64,000 nt of DNA from Gerris lacustris (taxonomy: Eukaryota; Arthropoda; Insecta; Hemiptera; Gerridae): positions 65,145,228 through 65,209,227 of the forward strand of contig OX578283.1 of assembly GCA_951217055.1 (NCBI GenBank). Reading direction: 5' to 3'. The notes under the pieces were generated by a model. That model ran no database searches. It saw nothing but the letters and a program-made list of their open reading frames with translations, and was not told the origin of the DNA. A program made the position numbers and the translations under genes. Below, one piece after another: positions 34,077-44,662 of this stretch (positions are counted from its first letter, which is position 1; each line of letters opens with the position of its first letter).

Positions 34077-34125
34077 CAGAACGGTCACCCATCCAAGTAC
34101 TGATCACGTCTAATACTGTTTCCTC
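34077..34125 (-). ncRNA. 5S-rRNA-like 3' segment (pseudogene or 5S-derived retroposon)
   Basis: On the minus strand the sequence GTGATCAGTACTTGGATGGG, immediately followed by TGACCG, matches the conserved 3' half of metazoan 5S rRNA as I know it. The 5' half and the rest of the internal promoter are not recognisable. Upstream on the same strand are a CTGCTGCTTTGCAGCAG hairpin and TTACCTCGGAACTTTTCCTC, part of which reappears at 40,746-40,770. This is not a functional 5S gene. Confidence 0.5.
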
Positions 34126-34210
34126 CTGCTGCAAAGCAGCAGGAGGCACTAAAGTGGCCTCTGAAGTGAGGAAAAGTTCCGAGGTAACCCGTATCCGATA
34201 TTTTTTAATT

Positions 34211-35872
34211 AATATTACTAATAAATTACCCATAACTAAATTCTAAATGTGTTTTCCAAGGTAAAACAGTAAAGTTATGTAATTTACAATGAAGAAAGGT
34301 TATCAAATCGATCGTAAGGTATTGTCTGTTATAAAAGTAAGTCTGCTTAAAGCCGCTTGTAACAACCTCTTTGGTTTTTCCTCGACAATACGGTGGAGAA
34401 GTGAACACATAAAATACCAGTTTTGGGTTTTAAGGTCGGTATAGAGACCTAGTTTTGATCCCTTTTTTACAAATAAAACTATTTTAGTACATCCAGTATT
34501 GTAGAAATAGTACATTCAAGTATATTACCTTTTATTTATTAACACCTTTTTTACTTTTCCTTACCTTTTAAGGAAAAAATATTGTTTTCACTCAAAAAAT
34601 CTGAAACCGAGATATCAACAGAAATATTCGTATTGGTTGTATTTAGTGGTTTCAGTTGACTGGTTTTCAGCTGTATGTTGACTTACATGTGAGTAAATAA
34701 TTAAAGACATACTCGCCTACATGTCAATAATAACAACAATAAACACGACACAACAAGAAACTGTTTCTTTTTTTTACTTTCAGCGAAGTTTACTAAAAAT
34801 TACGCCTTATGAGTGGGTAATAATATTAATATTGATCGAAACGTTAGTAAATAGGGAACTTTTTCCTAAAGACCTACAAGTTTAAGCTCGGTTCTCTACC
34901 AAGTTATGGAACCACATATTTTTTTTTTTTTTTTTAAATAAAATATGTACAATTTTTTTGTCTTGTAATTTGATGGTATGGAAATTAATATTATACTTTT
35001 CTTGTAAGCAATTTTACAACGAAACCAAAAATTTTGTTTTAGCTTTTATACTTTTAGACCAATAAGTGTTTTATAAGCAAAAGTATGCGATGTTTAAAAA
35101 AATAATAAATTTGACCATGTGGGAAAACTGTTTAGAATAGACCCATGGTTTATACGACGTTTTTTGTAGCCAATGATGTTTAGAATCACCCTATTTATTT
35201 TTGTACATATATCGCCAATCACCCTGTATATATATATATATATTAAAAAATTTAGTCGTTTCTATCTATATTCCACGTGTAAATTAATAGTTTGTTACAT
35301 AATAAAGATGCGAAATAATGAGTTTTAATTGAAGGATAAACTTAATTACGCACTTTCTCTCAGGAAGGAGTTTTTAAAATTATAATTTGATTAAAAAGGA
35401 CTTTTTAGGAAAAAAAAGGTTTAGAGACAGTTTAATATTTAATTAAAGGCTGATGTTGAGAGAGTGTGAGTTTTGCTGGGAAAGTTGTCTTGGAAGGGGA
35501 GGGAAACTAGTTTAATGATTTTATTTTCCCTGCTGAGTGGGTGGTAGGGGGGGGGGGGGGAGGAAACTTTATGAGAACGGGTCAAGTGCTTTTCATTGTA
35601 ATCCTCTCTCACACTTATGTATTTTCTTCTTTTTTTAATTGTTCAACTGTTTAAGTGTGAAGCATTTCAGTTTAGCACTGAACATTGGAAGATTCTGTTC
35701 CTTAACAAATAACTCAACATTAATTTCAGTCTATATTATTTATTTTTCCCCCTTTTTTACGTTTTCTTGTCTTTAAAGCAAAATATTGTAAAAAAAAAAA
35801 AATCTCAGGATTTTTCCTTATGGTCTATTGGGTACTCTATAATACAGGGTTAACACATGATGTTCCTGATTT
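34211..35872. other. Unassigned AT-rich stretch
   Basis: No gene is recognised. It includes a short (TA)n at 35,227, a T17 run at 34,920 and a G run at 35,548-35,561. Reading frames on 34,226-34,515 overlap each other on the same strand and have no known motif. Confidence 0.5.
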
Positions 35873-37110
35873 TAGTCCAGGCAAATTAGTAAAAAAAACA
35901 GCAAATGGAGGAAATAATTTATAAAGTTTTGAAACTTTGTGAAAACACTTATAAGGGGTGTAGTAGTAAGAAACAGTAAAGTTCCCCCTCCTTAAAGTCC
36001 AAAATTTACTTATTTTTCACTTTTTACGCAAAATGGTTTATTTTTTGAAGAGAAGTGTTATTACCAAAATTATTCCTCACATAATTCTGCACAAAAAAGG
36101 ACCTATGCATGTTTGAAGTGGGACATACCGTTTTCGAGATATTGTAGTTGGATAGAGATAAAACGTATTTTTGCGAACCAAGATATCTAAAAAACAACAC
36201 ATCTGATTTTAATTAAATTGGGATGGTAGATTATACTTAGCCCACTGTTGATCCCATATAAGTTTCAACCTTCTGCGCCCATTATTTTATCCTCCACATG
36301 CGCACAAACATACATTTATTTAGACCTATATCTCCAAAAGTACTTAACTGATTATTATGAAATTTGTAAGGTTTGTCGAAAGTAGCCCGCAGATATCCCT
36401 AAATTAATTTCAACCGTCTGCGCTCTTTACATTTTGATAAATTTATACTTTAATTCATAACAGACAAACAAAAAATTGATCAACAGACAGACAGAAAGGG
36501 AATTAATTTAGAAAATGTAAAGAGCGCAGACGGTTGAAGTTAATGTGAGGCAATCTGCGGGCTACTTTCGACAAACCTTACAAATTTCATAATAATCAGT
36601 TGAGTACTTTTGAAGATATAGGTCTAAATAAATGTATGTTTGTGCGCATGTGGAGGATAAAATAATGGGCGCAGAAGGTTGAAACTTATATGGGATCAAC
36701 AGTGGGCTAAGTATAACCTACCATCCCAATTTAATTAAAATCAGATGTGTTGTTTTTTAGATATCTTGGTTCGCAAAAATACGTTTTATCTCTATCCAAC
36801 TACAATATCTCGAAAACGGTATGTCCCACTTCAAACATGCATAGGTCCTTTTTTGTGCAGAATTATGAGAGGAATAATTTTGGTAATAACACTTCTCTTC
36901 AAAAAAATAAACCGTTTTGCGTAAAAAGTGAAAAATAAGTTATTTTAGGACTTTAAAGAGGGTGGAGGGGGGGGGGGGGGGGACGCGCCCCCTCAATAGG
37001 GGGGAACTTTACTGTTTCTTACTACTACACCCCTTAAAAGTGTTTTCACAAAGTTTCAAAACTTTATAAATTATTTCCCCAATATTATTCCTTATTTTCC
37101 TGGACTATTT
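35873..37110. repeat. 1.2-kb inverted duplication (foldback) of family E
   Basis: The left arm (about 35,873-36,440) and right arm (about 36,510-37,110) are inverse copies: AAATAATTTATAAAGTTTTG, GGGTGTAGTAGTAAGAAACA, GCACAAAAAAGGACCTATGC, GATATCTAAAAAACAACACA and GTCTGCGCTCTTTACATTTT all recur inverted. The 60-70-bp centre holds CAACAGACAGACAGAAAGGG. The right arm has an extra G-run segment (36,966-37,005). Arm similarity is high but not perfect. The 63-codon frame at 36,747-36,938 is repeat sequence. Confidence 0.85.
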
Positions 37111-37324
37111 AGAATGAAAATATTAGTGGATAAATATGTTTAAAGACCACTTAAGTTGGTACAACTGGAAAGAATAGAATTTTACCTAAATGATTCTCCT
37201 ACTTCAGTTGTGTAACCCATATATATAATTGCTTGCATACGAGTCTGCAAGACAGTGAGACATTTTCATGTAACGCTTTTTGGTGTTTATTTTCTTATTT
37301 ATTAAACCTCTTTTTCAGTTTCTT

Positions 37325-37565
37325 TATTAATTACTATACATATTAATTAGTTTCTATTGGCTATTTTTTAAATATTCATATAGATAGACTCCAAACTACG
37401 ATTTGGAGAATATTATATTCTTAGAAACGGAATGAATGGTGTATAATATAGTCCTGATTTTATTCTTAGAAGGCTTGGAAAAAAAACTATTTAGGCATTT
37501 CATTTCATTGCTAGGCCGACATGTCAATAGGAACCATGAGCGGGGGTGAAGGCTAGTCTAATATA
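37325..37565 (-). repeat. Dispersed repeat family K, copy 2
   Basis: ATTAATTAGTTTCTATTGGC, CTCCAAACTACGATTTGGAG, CAGTCCTGATTTTATTC-like and GCTAGGCCGACATGTCAATA are the inverse of 14,055-14,305. The GC-rich palindromic start is reduced to GAGCGGGGGTGAAGGCTAG. Confidence 0.7.
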
Positions 37566-37571
37566 AATAAA

Positions 37572-38430
37572 CAAAACTTATAATTTTTGGAACGAAGTTC
37601 CTTATGGCATGTTCTGGAGCCCGGGAGTAAATCCGAAAAAAACGACCAAAATCACCGTCACAAAATAACCGTCACAAACTCACCGTCACGCAAAATTCGT
37701 CACGAAATCTACAGATGACGATAACTTGAGTAAAAGGTCACCGAGTTAGTTGAAATTTGGTACACATATTCATTTTACCAATGCCCAGGCTGAGTTCGTC
37801 GGAAAACGTTATCTGCCCAAGCGTTCACGAGCAACGTTCGCGTAAACGTAAGCTTTAAAAGACGAGAAAAAGTGTTATTAAGGAAGCCTGTTACTTGACT
37901 TGTTTTGATTATTTTTGTTAGATATGTCAAAAATGTCACTTTGTTTTTTAAATAAATAAAAAAAAAACAAATAAATAATACATGAACAATCATACACACA
38001 TAAATAATCATGTAAAATTTCTTCCCGATACAAGCAGAAGGTGTAAAGTAAGGAAGATATATATTTTATAATATTTTAAATTAATTGGCCGGGTAGGTAG
38101 AAAACAGTCCTACTTCAATCCAAACTCCTTTAACAAACATACTCTTTCACTATAAACTCATCATGATCAAATTTTTTCTTATATTTAATATATATTTATA
38201 GTAAGACGCTTGCTTTAATGATACCTACAAATAATGATTTTCTTTTAATTTTGCCTTAACTCTGTTAGCTACAAACAGTTCGTTACTTTTAATTTTGTCT
38301 CTTTTCTAACTCCGTCATGTATAAGTAGTTAGCAATGAATACGTACTTAGCAGTGTGATTTTATAATTTATATTTAATGAAAAATGTAATGAACTTCGTT
38401 CCTACCGGGTGTCCGGCGACACCACACGGA
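37572..38430 (-). repeat. Family F repeat, longest single copy
   Basis: On the minus strand it starts GGTGTCGCCGGACACCCGGT, AGGAACGAAGTTC and ends CATAAGGAACTTCGTTCC, so a GGAACGAAGTTCC palindrome marks both ends. Inside, in order, are ACTACTTATACATGACGGAG, TACCTACCCGGCCAATTAAT, AAGTCAAGTAACAGGCTTCC, the ACGTTTACGCGAACGTTGCT module and a run of GTGACGGT phrases. Frames are short and not conserved. Confidence 0.75.
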
Positions 38431-39125
38431 TTTTTTTTTGCTACTGAAACAGTTGTACTTTACTTTTTTGTCGAATAAGAATATGTAATAAGCTACTTTG
38501 ATTATACTATCTGTGAGAGTCTAAAAACATCCTAAACCTTTCCTATTCTATGGTTGGTACTTTTTTGGGAGGCTGGTTTTATTACGTTAGGGATTCTACT
38601 TAAATATTTACATCAGTATAAAAAGGTCTAAAAGAATCCTCAAGAAAGTGTTAGTAAGGCCTAGAATCATGTTCAAAATCAGTGTCAGGGTTACCGACAA
38701 AAAAAAATTCATACATAGTCGATACTTTCAAAATTCGATAAAATATTTATACAGTTTCGGCACTGACAGAATACCTGAGGTTTCTGCATTTAGAAGTGGA
38801 GTGTCCACCTTTTATAATTCTTTGTCCATTACTCTTTAATATAATTTATTGTAATTTATACAAGATATCAATTACAGTAAAATTTCGCATACAATATGCA
38901 CTGGCGTTTAATACTAAGGCTAAATTTAGGGTTGAAATTTGAGGAAAATTATAAATTCGAGTGTAATACGCTTCCGAAATTCGGGATAATTTGTACATTA
39001 GATTTGTACATTGTACATTAGATTTCAATTATTTTATTTTTTTATTGTTATTTAGATATTTTTAAAGAGGAAAAAACATATAACTGATATATGAACGGTA
39101 ACTAGAGAAAAACTTGGAAACATTA
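38431..39125. other. Unassigned flank of the CACTA element
   Basis: No gene. TTGTACATTAGATTT is duplicated at 38,991-39,023. The last two bases, TA (39,124-39,125), are the proposed left target-site duplication of the transposon that follows. Confidence 0.5.
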
Positions 39126-39137
39126 CACGGAGAAAAA
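39126..39137 (+). repeat. Left terminal inverted repeat of the CACTA element
   Basis: CACGGAGAAAAA, preceded by TA at 39,124-39,125. It is perfectly repeated in inverse at 61,959-61,970. After the 12 bases the two ends diverge, with a weaker shared RGTRTATT-like stretch. Confidence 0.8.
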
Positions 39138-39149
39138 TCGAGTGTGTAT

Positions 39150-39560
39150 TTTCAACAAGTAGGTAGTGTTGAGGCCCTTTAAGTTTGAATTTACACTATG
39201 ATGGGATGGTACTGGCACTAATAGCGTTGCCACAAGAAAAATTTTTTTTTTTAGAGTTATCGTAAATGTAAAGTTTTTAGTACCAGCAACACTACGTTAG
39301 AGTTGCGTATAACTTTGAGTTTTTAGTGTTGGCGAAACTCCATTAGAGCGTTTGTAACACTACATAGTGTTCAGCAAAACTTAATTTGGTGTTGATATTA
39401 AATTTTAGCTTAATGTTATCCCGAAACTAAAAAAATACTCCAATTTTAGCGTTGTCGCTGCGCTAATAGAGTTATAAGAAGAAGAATTATGGAGTTGTTA
39501 AAAAATAACTTAATGTTATTGTAAATACAACTCTAGAGTTGAGATAAGCATTGGTCTTAG
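39150..39560 (+). repeat. Left subterminal repeat array of the CACTA element
   Basis: Short motifs of the form TAGTGTTG, TAGAGTTG, GCAACACTA and AACTCTAGAGTTG occur in both orientations every 20-40 bp (for example 39,164, 39,211, 39,287, 39,299, 39,325, 39,354, 39,367, 39,466, 39,530). Equivalent motifs crowd the right end. In plant CACTA elements such arrays bind the accessory protein (TNPA in En/Spm). Here the binder is unknown. Confidence 0.7.
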
Positions 39561-39736
39561 TGTTAATAAGACACTTATTGATAGCCTAAATTATATATAT
39601 ATTGATAAAATTCATGATACAAAAAGTTCTTATTTTTTGGCGTAAAATCCAAATCAATTCTTTAAAACATGCATTATTAATATTTTTTTACTTTTTGAGC
39701 CCCGCTGAACACCTTTTTTTAATCAAAAAAACAGTT

Positions 39737-39742
<6 letters not shown>

Positions 39743-39812
<70 letters not shown>

Positions 39813-39820
39813 TATATGTA

Positions 39821-39883
<63 letters not shown>

Positions 39884-39936
39884 TTTTATATGTATGAATA
39901 TATATATATATATATATATATACATTTTTATATGTA

Positions 39937-40024
<88 letters not shown>
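39743..40024. repeat. (TA)n microsatellite with three ATGTATGAA interruptions
   Basis: About 280 bp of TA, broken three times by CATTTTTATATGTATGAATA-like units at 39,809, 39,881 and 39,925. This implies duplication of TA blocks. All Ile-Tyr reading frames here are spurious. Confidence 0.95.
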
Positions 40025-40028
<4 letters not shown>

Positions 40029-42624
40029 TACAGTTATATGTATACTATATACTATAAAATAGAATTCACTGTATATACTCCCATATAATTTAAAAATGTT
40101 TTGACAAATCCAAATTATGCGTGTATATTATGTCGTTGACCGTAAAATTGTAACAATATATATAAGCTTAAGTTTCGAGAAGCATAAGGATTATGAAAAA
40201 TATAAAGCTTAATATGCATATAGCTTTAACTTAAGACATATAGCTATTACTAGGAAAGGATTATTGTGTACAGTTATACACATTATTGGGTACATTTAGA
40301 ATCCTGGTTTACCTGCGTGCTAAACAATTTCAGATTTAATTTTTAAAATGTTTACTAACTTTAATTTCTACTCAAAAAGTATTTCCCCCTAAGTAAGGGA
40401 TCTTATGATTCATTGGAAAAGTTAACCTTATATAGATAAAACCCCGTTAGGGATTTGAGTTGGTTATTTTTACTAGGAATAAACAATTACAGGTCATGAC
40501 CAGTTTAAAGTTTTTTAAGAAGAAACCATCGCAGGTATATGAACAAAAAGGTAGTATGTACAAAATGTAATCCGCATAAGATGAATGTAGAAAAACCTTA
40601 TACCCAGATACTATTGTCAAAGCAAATCATGCCTTTATAGAGAAACACAAGACTAAATTAATTTTACATCATTAAATATATTTGTTCTGAGTGCAACAGT
40701 TATATATTATATGCAGCAAGACAGGTTAAAAAAATCAGGTACGAGGTACCTCGGAACTTTTCCTCACTTAAGAGTTCACTTTCTGAACTAACTGATTTAT
40801 TGTCATTCTTAAAAAAAAACCTTATTTTTAATACCTATATTTTATTTTATACTACTATTAGTAGCGAGGAACAGTAAAAATGTGTCATTCCAGATTTGTG
40901 ACATTGAATTATAATTTTTTAAATTAATTAAATCATTTCATTATTGGTAATGATCTCTGTGAAGGAGAGGTATTGCGAACCCGGGGATATCATTAAAATC
41001 CGATTCACGTATACATATATGTCTGTGCGTTCGTATTTATGTATACATGTACGTATACGTACGTTCGTTAGTTCGAAAGTTTAAACTTTATCAAGACATC
41101 GTATTGAGATGCGGTTTGCGGCAATTTTTCAGAACTTTTGTCGGATAAACTGATAGCGCAAACCCGAACATCTGAGCTCACGACCTGCAGTCACTTAAGC
41201 ACGCAATCGGTCTGTCGAAAATAACTTCAGTTGGCTTTATTTGATTTCAATTTCTTTTTGGGTATATATGTGTCCTGTATGGTAGATTGTACCTGTAGCT
41301 TTTGGGCACAATCGGACAAGCGGTTTGGGAGCTATTAACATTTTAGTGTTTTTACTTCCCTGAAAATGGGTATGTAAATACTGAGTTCTCTCTTGATCAC
41401 GTATTGACACGACAACATTTCATGGAAGTTATGTGTGGGATTTCCACAGGTGAGGATAACCATATTTTAAATGGTTACCATGTGCTTAATACTAGAGGTA
41501 TATAAAAGATTGATATGAAACAAATTTTCAAGCAAAAGTTTACTGGACATCAGTCAAATTATTAAGTGTTTAAGATAATGCGTCCGATAAATGACGCCTT
41601 GTCGATTTAGACATACAAAACTTTAACTGTCAGTTAAAACTGTACACTGTATAGTTAAACGTAAGTTAACTGCACACACGTAAGTTAAATCCTTCAGTTT
41701 TCATAATGGATTGGAAGGCGGATCCAATTTGAAGAATGAACTTTCGTCTCAGTTTAAGTGTATACAATTGAGTTGAACTGAGACGGAAATATTCACACAC
41801 GGACAGTTTCAAAGTGTGAGTTAAAACTGCACGTGTGTAAACTGGCCGGCTTAATACCAATAATGTAAAACAAAATTAAATATACTTTTCCGTCCTTTTA
41901 AATAAATTTAATATTATTTGTCCTTTTTAATGCTTTCAATTGGCCGCCCACATATCGCTAGTAACGTTCTGAGCGCTTTTTGTGGCTGTATATATACAGA
42001 TTGTTTCATTTCTTGAGAAGAGGCAAGCATAATTTAATTATAAATAAGGTAAATTAATTTGTTTCCAGACACGATATAGCGGCAATCGTCCATTTTTTGT
42101 TGTAGACATGTGGTTTTCTCTTAGTGTCAGACTGACAAGAAATAGATTTCTCGTGACTGTAGTTAGTGTTTCTGTATGCTAGAAGTAACACTAGCTTATT
42201 GTTGAAGCAAGCATCATATTTAGTTACTTCAATCCAAAGACGAGTGAATTTGACTCTATAAGGTTTAAAAGACCTCTATGATGAGTTATATCGACACCTA
42301 CTCGGTTAGTTTCAACCCTAAGGGCCCTAGAGTGGGGGGGAATCCCATATAACCTCCGCGGCCGTGCCTAGCGCTACATTCCACATTCCGCTTACCTTCA
42401 CTAAGTTAGTCACTCCTTATTACAAATGCCAATTTCCTTAACAAGTGCATATTTATATATAGTTCTTGGCTTGTGTTTTTTGTGTGTTGTCACAGAGCTC
42501 ACTACTACTTCATAGCGTTCTCTTAAATAGTGTTTTGGAGTGTAATATAGTGTTAAATAGTAAATAGTGTTTGTGCGTGTTTAGGACTTTTATATAAATT
42601 AGCGTCAATACAGTGTCGTGCAAA
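40025..42624. other. 5' non-coding part of the CACTA element, promoter region of the SAM gene
   Basis: No convincing exon is seen upstream of 42,625. TTATATATAG (42,451-42,460) is a TATA-like sequence about 165 bp before the start codon. GAGGTACCTCGGAACTTTTC (40,741-40,760) is a fragment shared with the 5S-like repeat at 34.1-34.2 kb. CGTCTCAGTTTAAGTGTATA (41,745) with its inverse TTGAACTGAGACG (41,777) forms a small palindrome within a probable insertion (about 41,600-41,853). A non-coding first exon cannot be excluded. Confidence 0.5.
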
Positions 42625-43151
42625 ATGGACCTTGTACCATTGTTACACAAGTGGAATTTTTCGCATCTTGCATCTGTGTTTACAGGTAAATAACTTTATT
42701 CATTAAATAATTAGATTCAATATTTGTAGGAGTTGTAAATTCTGTTTTTTGCACATCTTTGTCACTCTTTAATATTTTTATTAGGTGAATAGTTCATTTA
42801 TTAATTTCCTCAGAATAGCTAAATATTCAAAAATAAGTTGTCTAAACTTTTATAAGTATATATAAAATATTTGTGGAGCACAGACCCCATGCACGAAAGC
42901 TATAATTGAGTTTTGGATTGTTTTATTTTTATTTCTCTTAACATAGACTCTCTTCTAATTTACGTTTGAACCTTCTGTGTAAAGCGATAACAATACCTAT
43001 GTTATTCGAATAAATTTTTAAAGTATTCATTAGAATTAGAGTTGGGGTCCCATAGACCCCTGTGTTCCATTGACGTAATAGTTTCATAAACCACTGTTCA
43101 TTTTCTTATTTATTTTTATTAAATTAAAACTTATTTAAAAAAAAAAAAAAG

Positions 43152-43235
<84 letters not shown>

Positions 43236-43646
43236 TGTGTCCCAAGATATACAGAGTATCCGAGAGGAAAATTTTTCTTATTTTTAGGTTTTCAAAAAAA
43301 ATTCATTCTTCATAAAAACTCCTGCTCGATCTTAAACCTCTAAAAATGATCAAATTTTCTTGATTTCCTGTGCAGAATGTTTTGTTTTTTGAACATTTTA
43401 AAATATAACCAAGAGTAAGCTACCCTTATTTTTAATGTTATTGAAAAATATTATTTAGAAAAGTGGTTCAGAATTGCAAAAAAAAGTATAAATATTAATT
43501 TATTTTATGAAAAAAATGCATTTTTTTAGAAAACAAGAAAATTTTTCCTCTCGGATACTTTGTCTTGGGACACACTATATATATATATATATAAATAAAT
43601 AAAATAAATATAATGATAATACTCAAATGCTAATATATATAATATA

Positions 43647-43710
<64 letters not shown>

Positions 43711-44534
43711 TTATTATTTATATTTTATTTATTTATTTTCTAATTTTTTTTTTTTTTTTTTTAAGACTTTACAACTGATCTAATTCCTGATTTATTGAAG
43801 CATGACGGGGACTTCAAGGAGCTGGTCCCAAATGTGAGGGAGAGGCTTTTGCTCAAACGAAAATTTGAACAATTCCTGGAAGAAAATTCACTCGGATGTT
43901 CATCTTTTGTGTCAGAAGTAAGAACCCAAGGATAATATAATACTAATTGTCAATTGTGTTGTAAATGAATCTATTTTAATGATGTAATATAAGTGCATGA
44001 TAATACTGCAGTCTCTTCGTGAAAATAGATTCATTTTCAATCAATACATTCATATCATTAGATTAATTTAGATTCAATTACATAAATCAGTTAATATTAA
44101 TGTCTTTTTTGCAGGAAGAGAGTTCAGAGCAATCGTTAGGACATATTGCATCCCCCTTCCAATTAGAGAACATCCCATCAGTTGCCATTTCCCAGCCAAC
44201 TTATCATGTTCTAAATTTGGAAGCTGCTGATCTCAATACACTTGATGTGATTCCCCTTGATGGGGAACTTTTGTCTACCTCCACCCCCTCTACATCATTA
44301 GTGACACGGGATAATCTACCAGTACCGGAAAGACAAATATCTGATGACCCAGTAAGTTCATTATGCTATTTTTTTTTATTATTTTCTTCAAATTTCATAA
44401 TGTTTGCATATTAAATAAGAAGCAAGATCCAATGGGGAGAAGTATCTAGATACAGATACAACACTTTTCAAATAAAGATTCAAAATGCAATTATTATGTG
44501 TCTGTACAAAATACAAGAATTTTGTTTCATTTAA

Positions 44535-44606
<72 letters not shown>

Positions 44607-44620
44607 CACAGTAGGTTAAC

Positions 44621-44662
<42 letters not shown>

